A DNA stretch of 60,477 nt from an uncultured Oscillospiraceae bacterium (GTDB lineage Bacteria; Bacillota; Clostridia; Oscillospirales; Oscillospiraceae). Shown here piece by piece: positions 49,580-59,954 of this stretch. Below the pieces are notes generated by a model. It worked only from the letters and a program-made list of their open reading frames with translations. It did not search any database and was not told where the DNA came from. The stretch lies in NCBI GenBank assembly GCA_947589545.1, contig CANQBA010000016.1:1-60477 (forward strand). The letters are read 5' to 3'. Position 1 is the stretch's first letter. Every line of letters starts with the position of its first letter. A program made the position numbers and the translations under genes.

Positions 49580-50536
49580 TCAGTTGTTGTCGTCGCTGGC
49601 CAGGGACAGACCCATCATTGCCAGCTTGTGGACGACCTCCTCCAGGGACTTGTGGCCCAGGTTGCGAACCTTGATCATCTCGGATTCGGTCTTGGAGATA
49701 AGCTCCTCCACGGTGTTGATATTGGCGCGCTTGAGGCAGTTGAAGCTCCGAACGGAGAGATCCAGCTCCTCGATGGTCATCTCCAGAACCTTGTCGCGCT
49801 GTGTCTCGCTCTTCTCCACGATCAAAGACTTGGAGCCCGCGGATTCGGAGAGGTTGGTAAACAGCGTGAAATGGTCGCAGAGGATCTTGGCGCCCATGCT
49901 GACGGCGTCCCTGGCGGTGGTGGTCTTGTCCGTCCAGACTTCCAGGGTCAGCTTATCGAAATCGGTCATATTGCCAACGCGGGTATTCTCCACGGTATAA
50001 TTGACCTTGAGTACCGGCGTGTAGATGGAGTCCACGGGGATGACGCCGATGACCTGTTGCGTCTGGCTCTGCTTATTGCGCTCGGCGCTGACATAGCCCC
50101 GGCCGTGGTTCATGGTCAGCTCCATGCGCAGCTGGGCGTCCGGCCCGAGGGTGGCGATGTGAAGCTCGGGGTTGAGGATCTCCACCTCCGCGTCGGCCTT
50201 GATGTCGCCCGCGGTGACCTCGCCCTCGCCAATGGCCTCGATGTAGACGGTCTTCTCACCCTCGCTGTGAAGCTTGGCGATGATGCTCTTCAAATTGAGG
50301 ACGATCTCGGTCACATCCTCCTTGACGCCGGGGATGGTGCTGAACTCATGCTGTACGCCGGAGATCTTGACGCTTGTCACCGCTGTTCCGGGCAGTGACG
50401 AGAGGAGTATTCTTCTCAGAGAGTTTCCCAACGTAATGCCGTAGCCGCGCTCCAGGGGCTCCACCACATACTTGCCGTAGGACGGGTCTTCCGGATTCTC
50501 GATGCACTCAATACGCGGCTTTTCAATTTCAATCAC
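49580..50536 (-). CDS. rpoA: RNA polymerase alpha subunit
   Basis: This 318-residue subunit nucleates RNA polymerase assembly. The N-terminal domain ([20 protein letters not shown]) holds the dimer contacts. The C-terminal domain ([21 protein letters not shown]) contacts UP elements and activators. A flexible linker joins them at about 235-250. It lies between rpsD and rplQ. Confidence 0.98.
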   Translation of the reverse strand: MIEIEKPRIECIENPEDPSYGKYVVEPLERGYGITLGNSLRRILLSSLPGTAVTSVKISGVQHEFSTIPGVKEDVTEIVLNLKSIIAKLHSEGEKTVYIEAIGEGEVTAGDIKADAEVEILNPELHIATLGPDAQLRMELTMNHGRGYVSAERNKQSQTQQVIGVIPVDSIYTPVLKVNYTVENTRVGNMTDFDKLTLEVWTDKTTTARDAVSMGAKILCDHFTLFTNLSESAGSKSLIVEKSETQRDKVLEMTIEELDLSVRSFNCLKRANINTVEELISKTESEMIKVRNLGHKSLEEVVHKLAMMGLSLASDDNN

Positions 50537-50689
50537 TAAACTTTACCCTCCTTAATAATTCGGCGCTTGCGCGCTGTGTGCGGATTTCCAAATGAGGGTT
50601 TTACCAGGGCGCGTCCGGGAAATCGCGTGCCTTTGTCCAACGCGGCGGGTTTGTCCAACGCGTTGACGGGCGCCGCCTGGCGTAACGGA

Positions 50690-51304
50690 TTACTTGGAAT
50701 AGAGCTCGACGATAAGCTGCTCCTCAACAGGCAGATCGATGTCCTCGCGGGCGGGCATGGTCAGAACCTTGCCCTGAAGCTTGGAAAGATCCTTCTCGAG
50801 CCACTTCGGAGGGGGCGGGAGAACCACCGCGTCCTCGCCGGTGAGGCGCTTGAACATGGCGCTCTGACGGCTCTTCTCACAGACCTCGATGACATCGCCC
50901 GGCTTTACCAGGTAGGAGGGAATGTCAACTCTCTTGCCGTTGACGTTGAAATGACCGTGGTTCACGGCCTGACGGGCCTCGCGGCGGGTCATGGCGAACC
51001 CGAGACGGTAAATGACGTTGTCCAGACGGCGCTCGATGGTGGTCAGCAGCACCTCGCCGGTCTGGCCGGGGGCCTTGGCGGCCTTTTCATAGTAGGTGCG
51101 GAACTGCTTCTCCAGGATGCCGTATACGAACTTGACCTTCTGCTTCTCATTGAGCTGCATGGCGTACTCGCCCTGCTTGCGGCGCATCTGACCCTTGGGG
51201 TTGCGGATGGTGTCGGACTTGGTCTTGGCGGTATAGCCCATGTAAGCAGGAGAAATGCCCAGCGCCTTGCAGCGCTTTACGATGGGCTGCATATTCTTTG
51301 CCAT
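50690..51304 (-). CDS. rpsD: 30S ribosomal protein S4
   Basis: This 204-residue S4 has the S4 RNA-binding domain (RLDNVIYRLGFAMTRREARQAVNHGHF) at about 100-165. The N-terminal region lacks the zinc Cys set seen in some S4 paralogues and is of the zinc-free type. It lies 24 bases after rpsK. The 153-base spacer to rpoA holds a short repeat (TTTGTCCAACGCG twice). Confidence 0.97.
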   Translation of the reverse strand: MAKNMQPIVKRCKALGISPAYMGYTAKTKSDTIRNPKGQMRRKQGEYAMQLNEKQKVKFVYGILEKQFRTYYEKAAKAPGQTGEVLLTTIERRLDNVIYRLGFAMTRREARQAVNHGHFNVNGKRVDIPSYLVKPGDVIEVCEKSRQSAMFKRLTGEDAVVLPPPPKWLEKDLSKLQGKVLTMPAREDIDLPVEEQLIVELYSK

Positions 51305-51328
51305 AGTAAATACTTCCTCCTTCTTCGA

Positions 51329-51730
51329 TCACACGCGGCGACGCTTGGGCGGCCGGCAGCCGTTGTGGGCGATGGGCGTGACGTCCTTGATCATGGTGAC
51401 CTCAAGGCCAACGGTCTGGAGGGCGCGGATGGCGGCCTCACGTCCCGAGCCGGGGCCCTTGACAAAGACTTCGACGGTCTTCAGGCCGTGCTCCATGGCC
51501 GCCTTGGCGGCGGTCTCGGCGGCGGTCTGCGCCGCGAAGGGGGTGCTCTTCTTGCTTCCGCGGAAGCCCATTCCGCCGGCGGAGGCCCAGGAGAGGGCGT
51601 TGCCGAAGGAATCGGTCACGGTGACCATGGTGTTGTTGAAGCTGGAGCTGATATGCACCTGGCCCTTTTCTATGTTCTTGCGCTCGCGGCGGCGGGTACG
51701 GACGACCTTGCCTTTTGTGTTTCCTGCCAT
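51329..51730 (-). CDS. rpsK: 30S ribosomal protein S11
   Basis: This 133-residue S11 shows [20 protein letters not shown] and the conserved C-terminal [12 protein letters not shown]. It is part of the small-subunit platform and lies 15 bases after rpsM. Confidence 0.98.
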   Translation of the reverse strand: MAGNTKGKVVRTRRRERKNIEKGQVHISSSFNNTMVTVTDSFGNALSWASAGGMGFRGSKKSTPFAAQTAAETAAKAAMEHGLKTVEVFVKGPGSGREAAIRALQTVGLEVTMIKDVTPIAHNGCRPPKRRRV

Positions 51731-51745
51731 AGTGATATCCCTCCC

Positions 51746-52114
51746 TTACTTCTTCTTGTTCGCGATGGTACGCTTCGGGCCCTTCCGGGTACGGGCGTTT
51801 GTTTTGCTTCTCTGGCCGCGGACGGGCAGGCCCCTTCTGTGACGGGTGCCGCGATAGCAGCCGATCTCGGTGAGGCGCTTGATGTCCAAGGCCACCTGGC
51901 GGCGAAGATCGCCCTCCACCACATAGTGGTGGTCGATGCACTCACGAAGAGCCGCCTCCTGGGCCTCGGTCAGATCCTTCACGCGGGTGTCGGGATCGAT
52001 GCCGGTCTGCTCCAAAATCTTCTTCGCGCTGGTCCTGCCGATGCCGTAAACGTAAGTGAGGCCAATCTCGATCCGCTTCTCACGGGGCAGGTCAACGCCG
52101 GAAATTCTTGCCAT
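51746..52114 (-). CDS. rpsM: 30S ribosomal protein S13
   Basis: This 122-residue S13 starts [20 protein letters not shown] and ends with the basic tail that contacts P-site tRNA ([19 protein letters not shown]). It heads the alpha-operon segment rpsM-rpsK-rpsD-rpoA-rplQ. Confidence 0.98.
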   Translation of the reverse strand: MARISGVDLPREKRIEIGLTYVYGIGRTSAKKILEQTGIDPDTRVKDLTEAQEAALRECIDHHYVVEGDLRRQVALDIKRLTEIGCYRGTRHRRGLPVRGQRSKTNARTRKGPKRTIANKKK

Positions 52115-52258
52115 ACTTTATGACCATTCCTTTCAAGTCTTTGTTCATGTCATGTTGGTTAGACGCGATGATTCACGATTGATTTTGCGTTCTGGCGCGG
52201 CGGTGACGGCGTCTGTGCTTACACCGGGAACGCGGTCAGGGCGCAAAAGGCGCGGAAA

Positions 52259-52387
<129 letters not shown>

Positions 52388-52397
52388 CTATTGCGGG

Positions 52398-52616
52398 TTA
52401 TTTTGTGCGCCATGTGATCCTGCCGCGGGTCAGGTCATAGGGGCTCATCTGCACCGTGACCTTGTCGCCGGGGAGGATCCTGATGAAGTTCATACGGAGC
52501 TTACCGGAGATATGGGCAAGGATGATATGTCCGTTTCCGATATCAACGTTGAACATCGTGTTGGGCAGGGATTCGACGACCGTGCCCTCCAGCTCGATAA
52601 CGTCATCTTTCGCCAT
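52398..52616 (-). CDS. infA: Translation initiation factor IF-1
   Basis: This 72-residue OB-fold protein starts [19 protein letters not shown] and has the typical [18 protein letters not shown]. It binds the ribosomal A site during initiation. It lies 3 bases after the KOW-protein gene. Confidence 0.98.
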   Translation of the reverse strand: MAKDDVIELEGTVVESLPNTMFNVDIGNGHIILAHISGKLRMNFIRILPGDKVTVQMSPYDLTRGRITWRTK

Positions 52617-52619
52617 GCT

Positions 52620-52898
52620 TCATACCTCCTTATTTCCTTCGCCGGCCTTCTCGGCCAGCGCGCGCCGAAGCTCGCTGTTGGTCACCTTCTCACCGGAGCG
52701 GAGCTTCAGGTCGACTCTGTCGGTACCGCGCTCCACGCGCTTGAGGTGCTTGAGCTTCTTTTTCTTAGGCTTTTCCAGTCTTCTGTCCCGTCCGTTGACG
52801 ATGTAGGCGTACTCCCCGTCGGTAGAGCTGACGAAGAACAGCTCGCCGGCGTCGCGCCCGGCCAGGGAACGGACAACATCGGCTTTTTCGATGGCCAT
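52620..52898 (-). CDS. KOW-domain RNA-binding protein (L14e/L27e-like)
   Basis: This 92-residue basic protein has an N-terminal KOW-like barrel (VVRSLAGRDAGELFFVSS) and a lysine-rich middle (EKPKKKKLKHLKR). Genes of this type lie between map and infA in many Clostridia and are thought to bind the ribosome or rRNA; the precise role is unknown. It is tightly packed with map (1-base gap) and infA (3-base gap), so it is co-translated with core translation genes. Confidence 0.88.
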   Translation of the reverse strand: MAIEKADVVRSLAGRDAGELFFVSSTDGEYAYIVNGRDRRLEKPKKKKLKHLKRVERGTDRVDLKLRSGEKVTNSELRRALAEKAGEGNKEV

Positions 52899-52899
52899 G

Positions 52900-53661
52900 T
52901 CAACCCTCCGGTTCGGGGACCGTCAGGATCTCCGGGTCGCCGTCGGTGATAAGGACGGTGTTCTCATAGTGCGCAGCGCGGGAGCCGTCGCGGGTCACCG
53001 CCGTCCAGCCGTCCTTCAGGACTCTGACCGGCCAATCCCCCGCCGCCACCATGGGCTCGATACAGATGGTCATGCCCCGTACCAGCCTTGCCCCGTGTCC
53101 GGGGCGGCCGAAGTTGGGAACCTCCGGCTCCTCGTGCATCTCGACGCCGATGCCGTGACCGACGTAGTCACGGATGACGGAAAAACCATTTGCCTCCACA
53201 AACTGTTGGACGGCCGCGCTGATATCGGAGACCCGGTAACCGGGCCGGGCGAATTTCAGCCCCTCGTAAAACGCCTGCCTAGTGATTGACAGGAGCTTCA
53301 CGTCCTCATCGCACCGCGCCTTTCCCGCTATGAAGGTCGCCGCGCAATCCCCGATATAGCCCTCGAAGCCCACGTCCAGGTCGATGCTGACCAGGTCGCC
53401 GTCTTGGATGACCCGTTTGCCGGGGATCCCGTGAACCACCACCTCGTTGACGGAGATGCAGGTGGCCGCCGGATACCCGCAGTACCCTATGCAGGTGGGG
53501 ATTGCGTGCTGGGATCGGATAAATGCCTCTACCTCTTTGTCTATTGCTTGGGTTGTCGCGCCGGGGACTGCCAATTTGCCCGCCAGATCGCGGGCCGCCG
53601 CGGCGATCGCCCCTGCTCGGCGCATTTTTTCAATTTCCCGGGGAGTTTTTACGCGTATCAT
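52900..53661 (-). CDS. map: Methionine aminopeptidase, type I
   Basis: This 253-residue enzyme removes the N-terminal Met. The five metal ligands are recognisable: D in SIDLDVGFEGYIGDCAATF (two Asp), H in YVGHGIGVEMHEEP, E in ICIEPMV and E near the end (AAHYENTVLI). It lies 2 bases after adk. Confidence 0.97.
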   Translation of the reverse strand: MIRVKTPREIEKMRRAGAIAAAARDLAGKLAVPGATTQAIDKEVEAFIRSQHAIPTCIGYCGYPAATCISVNEVVVHGIPGKRVIQDGDLVSIDLDVGFEGYIGDCAATFIAGKARCDEDVKLLSITRQAFYEGLKFARPGYRVSDISAAVQQFVEANGFSVIRDYVGHGIGVEMHEEPEVPNFGRPGHGARLVRGMTICIEPMVAAGDWPVRVLKDGWTAVTRDGSRAAHYENTVLITDGDPEILTVPEPEG

Positions 53662-53663
53662 AC

Positions 53664-54299
53664 TCAGTTGATCCCCAGGGCCTCGAACACTTTATGGGAG
53701 GTGGCCTCGATGGTGGCCTCCCCCTTCACCGTCACCAGCTTGCCCCGGGACTTGTAGTAGTCCAGCAGGGGCTCGGTCTGGGCGTGGTATACCGCGAGGC
53801 GGCTCTGAACCGTCTCGGGCAGGTCATCCTTGCGGATGGTGAGCTTTCCGCCGCAGGCATCGCAGACGCCCTCCACCTTGGGGGGATTGCTCTCCACATG
53901 GTAGGTGGCGGAGCAGACGCTGCAGGTGCGGCGGCCGGACATGCGCTTTGTGATGACCTCGTCGGGGACGTCGATGCACAGGGCGCAGTCCACACAGATG
54001 CCATTGGCCTCCAGGGCGTCGGCCTGGGCGACTGTACGGGGCACACCGTCAAGGATGTACCCGTTCTTGCAGTCGTCGCGGGCCACGCGCTCGGCCACGA
54101 TGCCGATGATCACGTCGTCGGGCACCAGCTGGCCAGCCTCAATGATGGTCTTGGCCCGAAGTCCCACGGGCGTGCCCTCCCGGACAGCCGCCCGCAGGAT
54201 GTTGCCTGTGGAAATGGTGGGAATTTCAAGCTTGCGGGAGATAATGTCCGCCTGGGTGCCTTTTCCGGCGCCGGGGGCTCCTAAAAGTATGAGTTTCAT
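53664..54299 (-). CDS. adk: Adenylate kinase, zinc-binding long form
   Basis: This 211-residue kinase balances AMP, ADP and ATP. The P-loop [11 protein letters not shown] (7-17) and the DGVPRT motif are present. The LID domain holds a Cys4 zinc site (CSVC...CDAC), typical of Gram-positive long-form enzymes. It lies between secY and map, the usual Firmicutes order. Confidence 0.97.
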   Translation of the reverse strand: MKLILLGAPGAGKGTQADIISRKLEIPTISTGNILRAAVREGTPVGLRAKTIIEAGQLVPDDVIIGIVAERVARDDCKNGYILDGVPRTVAQADALEANGICVDCALCIDVPDEVITKRMSGRRTCSVCSATYHVESNPPKVEGVCDACGGKLTIRKDDLPETVQSRLAVYHAQTEPLLDYYKSRGKLVTVKGEATIEATSHKVFEALGIN

Positions 54300-54314
54300 A
54301 CCATGCTCCTTTAA

Positions 54315-55619
54315 TTATTCAAGAAATCCCTTGTAGTTGCGCATGATGAGCTGGGCCTCCAGCGCCTTCACAGTCTCCAGCGCCACGCCCACGACGATGA
54401 TGAGGGAGGTGCCGCCGATGGCGATCCCCGTATTGGAGGCCGTCTGGGAGATGGCGCCCACGATCAGGGGAACCAGCGCGATGATGGCAAGGTAAATGGC
54501 GCCGAAGAGGGTCACCTTATTGAGCACCTTGGAAATGAACGCGCTGGTGGGCTTGCCGGGACGGAAGCCGGGGATATATCCGCCGTTCTTCATCAGGTTA
54601 TTGGAGACCTCGATGGGGTTGAACTGGATGGTGGAGTAGAAGTAGCTGAAGAAGATGATCAGCAGGAAGTAGATGATCATATAGAGGGCGCTCTTCTGAT
54701 TGAAGAGTCCCAGGAAGGTGCCCCAGCCGCCGCCGGAATTTTCGGTCTTGCCGAAGAACATGCCGATGGTGGCGGGCAGGGAGGCGATGGAGCCGGCGAA
54801 GATCACGGGGAGAACGCCGGACATGTTGACCTTCAAAGGCAGGTGGGTGGACTGGCCGCCGTAGATCTTCCGGCCCACAACGCGCTTGGAGTACATCACG
54901 GGGATGCGCCGCTCGGCGTTGGTGACGATGACGATCAGGACGATCATGGCAAGGCCGCCCAGGATCATCAGGGGATAGGCCACATAGATCTTCCAGCTGC
55001 CGCCGTGGATCAGGTTGGTGACCATGTTGACCACGGTGTTGGGAACCCTGGCGATGATGCCGGCGAAGAGGATGACGGAGATACCGTTGCCGATACCGAA
55101 CTCCGTGATCTGCTCGCCCATCCACATAACAAGGCAGGAGCCAGCCACCAGGGTAGCCACGATGACGATGGCGGGCCACGCGCCGGTGTTGCTCATCAGG
55201 TTGTTGGTGGAGAGGATCACATAGTAGCCGTAGGCCTGCAGCAGGGCGATGGCCACGGTGGAATAGCGGGTGATGTTCTCCAGCTTCTTTTTGCCCTCTT
55301 CGCCGCCCTCCTTGGACATACGCTCCAGGGCGGGGATGGCGATGGTGAGAAGCTGGATGATGATGCTGGCGTTGATATACGGCTGTATGCTCAGGGCGAA
55401 GATGGTGCCGTACTGGAACGCCGAGCCGCTCATGACGTTATAGAGGCCAAGAATGGTGTTGTTGAGGGAAGAGGTAAAATACTGGCTCAGAAGGGCGTTG
55501 TTGATATTCGGCACGGGAATGGCGTTGCCAAGCCGGAAAAGCAGAATAACGAACAGGGTGAAAAGGAGCTTTTTGCGGATCTCCTCCACCTTCCACGCGT
55601 TCTTTAATGTCTGCAGCAC
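54315..55619 (-). CDS. secY: Protein translocase subunit SecY
   Basis: This 434-residue channel protein has ten membrane segments. The plug helix region and family stretches (FGIGNGISVILFAGI, ANNLMKNGGYIPGFRPG-like) are present. It exports unfolded proteins with SecE/G and SecA, and YidC (6157-7500) works with it. It lies 1 base after rplO. Confidence 0.97.
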   Translation of the reverse strand: MLQTLKNAWKVEEIRKKLLFTLFVILLFRLGNAIPVPNINNALLSQYFTSSLNNTILGLYNVMSGSAFQYGTIFALSIQPYINASIIIQLLTIAIPALERMSKEGGEEGKKKLENITRYSTVAIALLQAYGYYVILSTNNLMSNTGAWPAIVIVATLVAGSCLVMWMGEQITEFGIGNGISVILFAGIIARVPNTVVNMVTNLIHGGSWKIYVAYPLMILGGLAMIVLIVIVTNAERRIPVMYSKRVVGRKIYGGQSTHLPLKVNMSGVLPVIFAGSIASLPATIGMFFGKTENSGGGWGTFLGLFNQKSALYMIIYFLLIIFFSYFYSTIQFNPIEVSNNLMKNGGYIPGFRPGKPTSAFISKVLNKVTLFGAIYLAIIALVPLIVGAISQTASNTGIAIGGTSLIIVVGVALETVKALEAQLIMRNYKGFLE

Positions 55620-55620
55620 C

Positions 55621-56082
55621 TCACTTCACCTCGGCCTTCCCACCGATCTCCTCGGCCTTTCCGCCGGCGGCCTCGATCTTGGCCTTTGCCGACTCAGAGA
55701 ATTTTACGGCCTTCACGGTGAGCTTCTTGGTCAGCTCGCCGTTGCCGATGACCTTGATGCCGTACTTGACGCCGGAGAGGATGCCGGCCTTCTCCAAGGC
55801 CTCCACATCCACGGTGTCGCCGTTCTCAAAACGGTTGAGCATGGAGACGTTCACCGCGTCCAGCGGTTTCGCGAAGATGTTGTTGAAGCCTCTCTTGGGG
55901 ATGCGGCGGGCCAGGGGCATCTGGCCGCCTTCAAAGCCCACGCGGACTCCGCCGCCGGAACGGGCCTTCTGGCCCTTGTGGCCGCGTCCGCCGGTCTTGC
56001 CGTTGCCGGAGCCGATGCCGCGGCCCTTCCTCCAGGCCTTTGCGGTGGAGCCGGCGGCGGGAGAAAGATCGTTTATATTCAT
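55621..56082 (-). CDS. rplO: 50S ribosomal protein L15
   Basis: This 153-residue L15 has the Gly/Arg-rich N-terminal tail ([20 protein letters not shown]) and a C-terminal domain ending in Ala/Lys-rich sequence. It lies 13 bases after rpmD. Confidence 0.97.
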   Translation of the reverse strand: MNINDLSPAAGSTAKAWRKGRGIGSGNGKTGGRGHKGQKARSGGGVRVGFEGGQMPLARRIPKRGFNNIFAKPLDAVNVSMLNRFENGDTVDVEALEKAGILSGVKYGIKVIGNGELTKKLTVKAVKFSESAKAKIEAAGGKAEEIGGKAEVK

Positions 56083-56095
56083 TCCGCGAACCTCC

Positions 56096-56278
56096 TTATT
56101 TCTCTTCCGTGACCTGAAGGAGGTAGCCGATCTTGGCGATCTTACCTCTGGTCTGGGGATTGTCGGGCTGAGTGGTGGTGTCGCCTATCTTCCGAAGGCC
56201 GAGGGACTCGGCGGTGGCGATATGCTTGGCGATCCGGCCGTTGAGGCTCTTGACGAGCTTGATGTTGATGTTAGCCAT
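56096..56278 (-). CDS. rpmD: 50S ribosomal protein L30
   Basis: This 60-residue bacterial-type L30 starts [20 protein letters not shown] and contains the family stretch [20 protein letters not shown]. It lies between rpsE and rplO. Confidence 0.97.
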   Translation of the reverse strand: MANINIKLVKSLNGRIAKHIATAESLGLRKIGDTTTQPDNPQTRGKIAKIGYLLQVTEEK

Positions 56279-56292
56279 TTCAAAAGTCCTCC

Positions 56293-56823
56293 TTAGCCCA
56301 GGATCTCTTCGGGCGCCTTGCCGCGGGTGGCGGCCACCTGCTGAACGTCACGGAGGGACTTGAGGCCCTTCATGGTAGCGGCGACCACGTTGGCGGGGTT
56401 GTTGCTCCGAAGGCACTTGGTACGGATGTCGGTGATGCCGGCGGCCTCCACGACCGCGCGGACAGCGCCGCCGGCGATAACGCCGGTACCGGCGGGAGCG
56501 GGCTTCAAAAGAACGCGGCCCGCGCCGAATTCACCGATGACCTCATGGGGGATGGTGCCGCCCTTGAGGGTGATGTGGGTGAAGTTCTTCTTGGCATCCT
56601 CGATGCCCTTGCGGATGGCCTCGGAGACCTCGGCGGCCTTGCCGAGCCCGAAGCCCACCTTGCCCTTGCCGTCGCCCACGACGACCAGCGCGGAGAACTT
56701 CATGATGCGTCCGCCCTTGACGGTCTTGGAAACGCGGTTGAGGGAGACGACCTTTTCGATATACTCGCTCTTGACCTCTTCACGGTCGCGGCGGTTTCCT
56801 CTTTGATTGCTGCTGTAAGGCAT
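56293..56823 (-). CDS. rpsE: 30S ribosomal protein S5
   Basis: This 176-residue S5 has the N-terminal double-stranded RNA-binding domain ([21 protein letters not shown]) and the C-terminal [19 protein letters not shown]. It helps decoding fidelity. It lies 20 bases after rplR. Confidence 0.98.
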   Translation of the reverse strand: MPYSSNQRGNRRDREEVKSEYIEKVVSLNRVSKTVKGGRIMKFSALVVVGDGKGKVGFGLGKAAEVSEAIRKGIEDAKKNFTHITLKGGTIPHEVIGEFGAGRVLLKPAPAGTGVIAGGAVRAVVEAAGITDIRTKCLRSNNPANVVAATMKGLKSLRDVQQVAATRGKAPEEILG

Positions 56824-56843
56824 GTTTTCGTTCCCTCCCTGCG

Positions 56844-57203
56844 TTAAAAGTTGAGTCCACCCTCACGGGCGCCCTCGGCCAGCTCCTGGACGCGGCCGTG
56901 ATAGATATAGCCGCCGCGGTCGAAGACCACGTCCTCTATTCCCTTGGCCTTTGCCCGCTCGGCAATGAGCTTGCCCACCTTGCGGGCGCCCTCCTTGTTG
57001 GAGCCGGAACCTTCAAAATCCTTTTCAACGGATGAGGCGGCGGCCAGCGTGATGCCGTTGACGTCGTCGATGAGCTGGGCGTATATATGCCTCTCACTGC
57101 GGAATACGTTGAGTCTGGGGCAATCCGGCGTGCCGGAAATCTTCGCTCTGACTCTCTTGTGGCGCTTTAAGCGCTGCGCTTTTGTATCAGGTCTGTTGAT
57201 CAT
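56844..57203 (-). CDS. rplR: 50S ribosomal protein L18
   Basis: This 119-residue L18 binds 5S r[24 protein letters not shown]-like N-terminal sequence and the C-terminal [20 protein letters not shown] are typical. It lies 16 bases after rplF. Confidence 0.97.
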   Translation of the reverse strand: MINRPDTKAQRLKRHKRVRAKISGTPDCPRLNVFRSERHIYAQLIDDVNGITLAAASSVEKDFEGSGSNKEGARKVGKLIAERAKAKGIEDVVFDRGGYIYHGRVQELAEGAREGGLNF

Positions 57204-57219
57204 TTAGGCACACCTCCTT

Positions 57220-57759
57220 TTATTTACCAGTCTTGCCTTCTTTGCGGCGAATGACTTCGTCCGCGTACTTGATGCCCTTGCCCTTATAGGGTTCCGGGGG
57301 CCTCTTGTTCCTGACATCCGCGGCGAACTGGCCTACAAGCTGCTTGTCGACGCCGTGGATGACCACCTGGTTGGGATTGGGGACGTCGATGCCGATGCCC
57401 TCGATCTCCGGGACGATGACCTGGTGGGAATACCCCAGGTTCATGACCAGGTTCTTGCCCTCCTTGGCCGCGCGGTAGCCGACGCCGTTGATCTCCAGCG
57501 TCTTGGAATACTCGTGGGTCACGCCGTGAACCATGTTGGCCAGGAGCGTACGGGTAAGACCGTGGAGGCTGCGCTCGGTCTTCTCATCGTTGGGGCGCTT
57601 CACATGGATGACGGCGCCGTCCTTCTCGATGGTCATCTCGGGACGCAGTGCTTTGGTGATGGTACCCTTGGGCCCTTTGACGGTGACCACGTTGCCTTCG
57701 GCGACGGTCACCTCCACGCCCGCGGGGATGGCAATGGGAGCTCTACCGATTCTGGACAT
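57220..57759 (-). CDS. rplF: 50S ribosomal protein L6
   Basis: This 179-residue L6 has two similar domains. MSRIGRAPIAIPAGVEV starts the first, and the conserved C-terminal RPPEPYKGKGIKYADEVIRR closes the second. It lies 15 bases after rpsH. Confidence 0.98.
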   Translation of the reverse strand: MSRIGRAPIAIPAGVEVTVAEGNVVTVKGPKGTITKALRPEMTIEKDGAVIHVKRPNDEKTERSLHGLTRTLLANMVHGVTHEYSKTLEINGVGYRAAKEGKNLVMNLGYSHQVIVPEIEGIGIDVPNPNQVVIHGVDKQLVGQFAADVRNKRPPEPYKGKGIKYADEVIRRKEGKTGK

Positions 57760-57774
57760 ATTCTTCTACCTCCC

Positions 57775-58170
57775 TTACCATACGAAAGCCAGGACTTCGC
57801 CGCCGACATGCTCCTTACGGGCCTGCTTGTCGGTCATGATGCCCTTGGATGTGGAAATAATGGCTGTACCAAGTCCCTTGAGGACGTAGGGGATCTCGTC
57901 GGTGCCGGCGTAATAACGCAGGCCGGGCTTGGAGACACGGCGGAGACCCTGAATAACGCGCTCGTTGCCGTTGTACTTCAGGGTGACCTTGATGACTCCC
58001 TGTCCGCCGTCGGGGGTAACCTGGAAGCCCTTGATGTATCCCTCGTCAAGCAGGATCTGGGCAATGGCCTTCTTCATATTTGAGCAGGGGATGTCCACAG
58101 TGGGGTGCTTTGCGGAGTTGGCGTTCCTGATACGGGTCAGCATATCCGCAATGGGATCGGTGATTTGCAT
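57775..58170 (-). CDS. rpsH: 30S ribosomal protein S8
   Basis: This 131-residue S8 starts [20 protein letters not shown] and ends with [20 protein letters not shown] and [12 protein letters not shown] 58170 has AAGGAGG upstream. An unusual 262-base gap separates it from rpsN, where most relatives have under 40 bases. Confidence 0.97.
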   Translation of the reverse strand: MQITDPIADMLTRIRNANSAKHPTVDIPCSNMKKAIAQILLDEGYIKGFQVTPDGGQGVIKVTLKYNGNERVIQGLRRVSKPGLRYYAGTDEIPYVLKGLGTAIISTSKGIMTDKQARKEHVGGEVLAFVW

Positions 58171-58189
58171 GTTGAGTTTTTCCTCCTTG

Positions 58190-58430
58190 ATCAGAGTTAC
58201 CGTCCGTCTCCGGTACGGTTCAGGCGGCGAGGTATCCACGGCAATATTGCGATTGCCGCGGACCTTTCGCCATCCTATAAACAATGTTTCAATGCGTCTG
58301 ACCGAAAAGCTCTCAGACGCTTCTCAGACGCTGTGGCGGATTGGTAAAGATTTTTTTGCAAGACAAAGCGCGCAAGCGAAGCTGTATTAAAATACAGCGA
58401 GTGAAGCGCAACGCAGTATTGCGGAAAAAG
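58190..58430. repeat. Repeat-like insert between rpsN and rpsH
   Basis: No gene is found here. The stretch holds a hairpin GCTGTATT AA AATACAGC (58379-58396) amid GCGCAAGCGAAGC and GAGTGAAGCGCAACGC. There is also an 11-base tandem repeat TCTCAGACGCT (about 58311-58332). This composition differs from the operon and looks like a small mobile intergenic repeat that is tolerated inside the ribosomal operon. Confidence 0.6.
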
Positions 58431-58432
58431 AT

Positions 58433-58618
58433 TCACCAAGACGCTTTTTTGACGCCGGGGATCTCGCCCTTATAGGCCAGCTCTCTGAAGCAGATACGGC
58501 AGATGCCGTAGTTGCGAAGGTACGCGTGGGGCCTGCCGCAGATCTTGCAGCGGTTGTAGCGGCGGGTGGAGAACTTGGGGTCGCGCTGCTGCTTGAGGAT
58601 CATCGATTTCTTAGCCAT
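58433..58618 (-). CDS. rpsN: 30S ribosomal protein S14, zinc type
   Basis: This 61-residue short S14 has the zinc motif [20 protein letters not shown] (Cys at about 24, 27, 40 and 43). This form replaces the longer zinc-free S14 in many Firmicutes. It lies 15 bases after rplE and before the repeat insert. Confidence 0.97.
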   Translation of the reverse strand: MAKKSMILKQQRDPKFSTRRYNRCKICGRPHAYLRNYGICRICFRELAYKGEIPGVKKASW

Positions 58619-58633
58619 ACTATTTCTCCTCCC

Positions 58634-59233
58634 TTAGTTTCTGTAGAACGGAGCGCCCAGGAGGCTGAGAAGCTCGCGGGCCTCCTCGTCTGTCTTGGCG
58701 GTAGTGCACATGACGATGTCCATACCGCGGATCTTATCGATCTTGTCGTAGTCGATCTCGGGGAAGATCAGCTGCTCCTTGATGCCCAGGGCGTAGTTGC
58801 CGCGCCCGTCAAAGGAGTTGGGGTTGATGCCGTGGAAGTCGCGCACACGGGGCAGGGCCACGTTAAAGAGCCTGTCCAGGAACTCCCACATACGGTCACG
58901 GCGGAGGGTGACCTTCACGCCGATGCTCATGCCTTCGCGGATCTTGAAGTTAGCCACGGACTTGCGGGCCTTGGTAACGACGGCGTGCTGGCCGGCGATG
59001 GCGGAGATCTCCTTCACCACGGAATCCACGACCTTGGCGTTGTCCTTGGCGTCGCCGCAGCCCACGTTGATGACGATCTTGTCAAGGCGGGGGATCTGCA
59101 TGACGCTCTTGTAGCCGAACTTCTTCATGAGGGCGGGGGCGATCTCGGACTGGTATTTCGCCTTCAGGTTGGGGACCCTCTTGGCGGGCGCCTCGACGGG
59201 GGTCTCGGCGGCCTTTGCTTTCTTTTCAGCCAT
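58634..59233 (-). CDS. rplE: 50S ribosomal protein L5
   Basis: This 199-residue L5 binds 5S rRNA and P-site tRNA. It carries an N-terminal Ala/Lys-rich extension of about 20 residues ([17 protein letters not shown]) not found in most L5. The core ([20 protein letters not shown]) is normal. ATG 59233 is chosen over TTG 59239 for ribosome-site spacing. Confidence 0.96.
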   Translation of the reverse strand: MAEKKAKAAETPVEAPAKRVPNLKAKYQSEIAPALMKKFGYKSVMQIPRLDKIVINVGCGDAKDNAKVVDSVVKEISAIAGQHAVVTKARKSVANFKIREGMSIGVKVTLRRDRMWEFLDRLFNVALPRVRDFHGINPNSFDGRGNYALGIKEQLIFPEIDYDKIDKIRGMDIVMCTTAKTDEEARELLSLLGAPFYRN

Positions 59234-59253
59234 GTTCAATCACTCCTCCTCTC

Positions 59254-59559
59254 TCAGATGGCCGCGCCGCACTTTTTGCAGGCGCGGACTTTCTTGTCGC
59301 CGTCCATCTTGTGGGCGACGCGGGTGGGCTTGCCGCACTTGGGGCAGACGAGCATGACCTTGGAGACATAGATGGGGGTCTCCTTCTTGATGATGCCGCT
59401 CTGCTCCTCCTGACGGCGGGCCTTCTGGTGGCGCTTGGCAACGTTCACGCCCTCCACGATGACCTTGCGGCCCTCGGGATCGGCGGAGAGAACCTTGCCC
59501 TGCTTGCCCTTGTCCTTGCCGGACAGGACGACGACTGTATCGTTGGTTTTAATGTTCAT
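59254..59559 (-). CDS. rplX: 50S ribosomal protein L24
   Basis: This 101-residue L24 has the KOW motif (DTVVVLSGKDKGKQGKVL) and a C-terminal CPKCGKPTRV...CKKC pair of Cys, suggesting zinc binding. It initiates 50S assembly. It lies 13 bases after rplN. Confidence 0.97.
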   Translation of the reverse strand: MNIKTNDTVVVLSGKDKGKQGKVLSADPEGRKVIVEGVNVAKRHQKARRQEEQSGIIKKETPIYVSKVMLVCPKCGKPTRVAHKMDGDKKVRACKKCGAAI

Positions 59560-59572
59560 GTTCCGGACCTCC

Positions 59573-59941
59573 TCATATGACTTCGGGAGCCAGAGACAGG
59601 ATCTTCATATAGTCCTTGTCGCGCAGCTCTCTGGCCACCGGCCCGAAGATACGGGTACCGACGGGGTTCTTGTCGTCGCGGATCAGCACCGCCGCGTTCT
59701 CATCGAAGCGGACATAGGTGCCGTCGGCGCGGCGGACGCCCTTGGCGGAGCGGACGATGACGGCCTTGACCACGTCGCCCTTCTTCACCTGGCCGCCGGG
59801 GGCGGCCTTGCGGACGGAGGCGACGATCACGTCGCCGATATTGCCCCACTTGCGCTTGGCGCCGCCAAGCACGCGGATGCACTTGATCTCCTTGGCGCCG
59901 GTGTTGTCGGCGACCTTCAGATAACTTTCCTGCTGTATCAT
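59573..59941 (-). CDS. rplN: 50S ribosomal protein L14
   Basis: This 122-residue L14 starts [20 protein letters not shown] and ends with [20 protein letters not shown]. It lies 13 bases after rpsQ. Confidence 0.98.
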   Translation of the reverse strand: MIQQESYLKVADNTGAKEIKCIRVLGGAKRKWGNIGDVIVASVRKAAPGGQVKKGDVVKAVIVRSAKGVRRADGTYVRFDENAAVLIRDDKNPVGTRIFGPVARELRDKDYMKILSLAPEVI

Positions 59942-59954
59942 TTATGCCGCCTCC

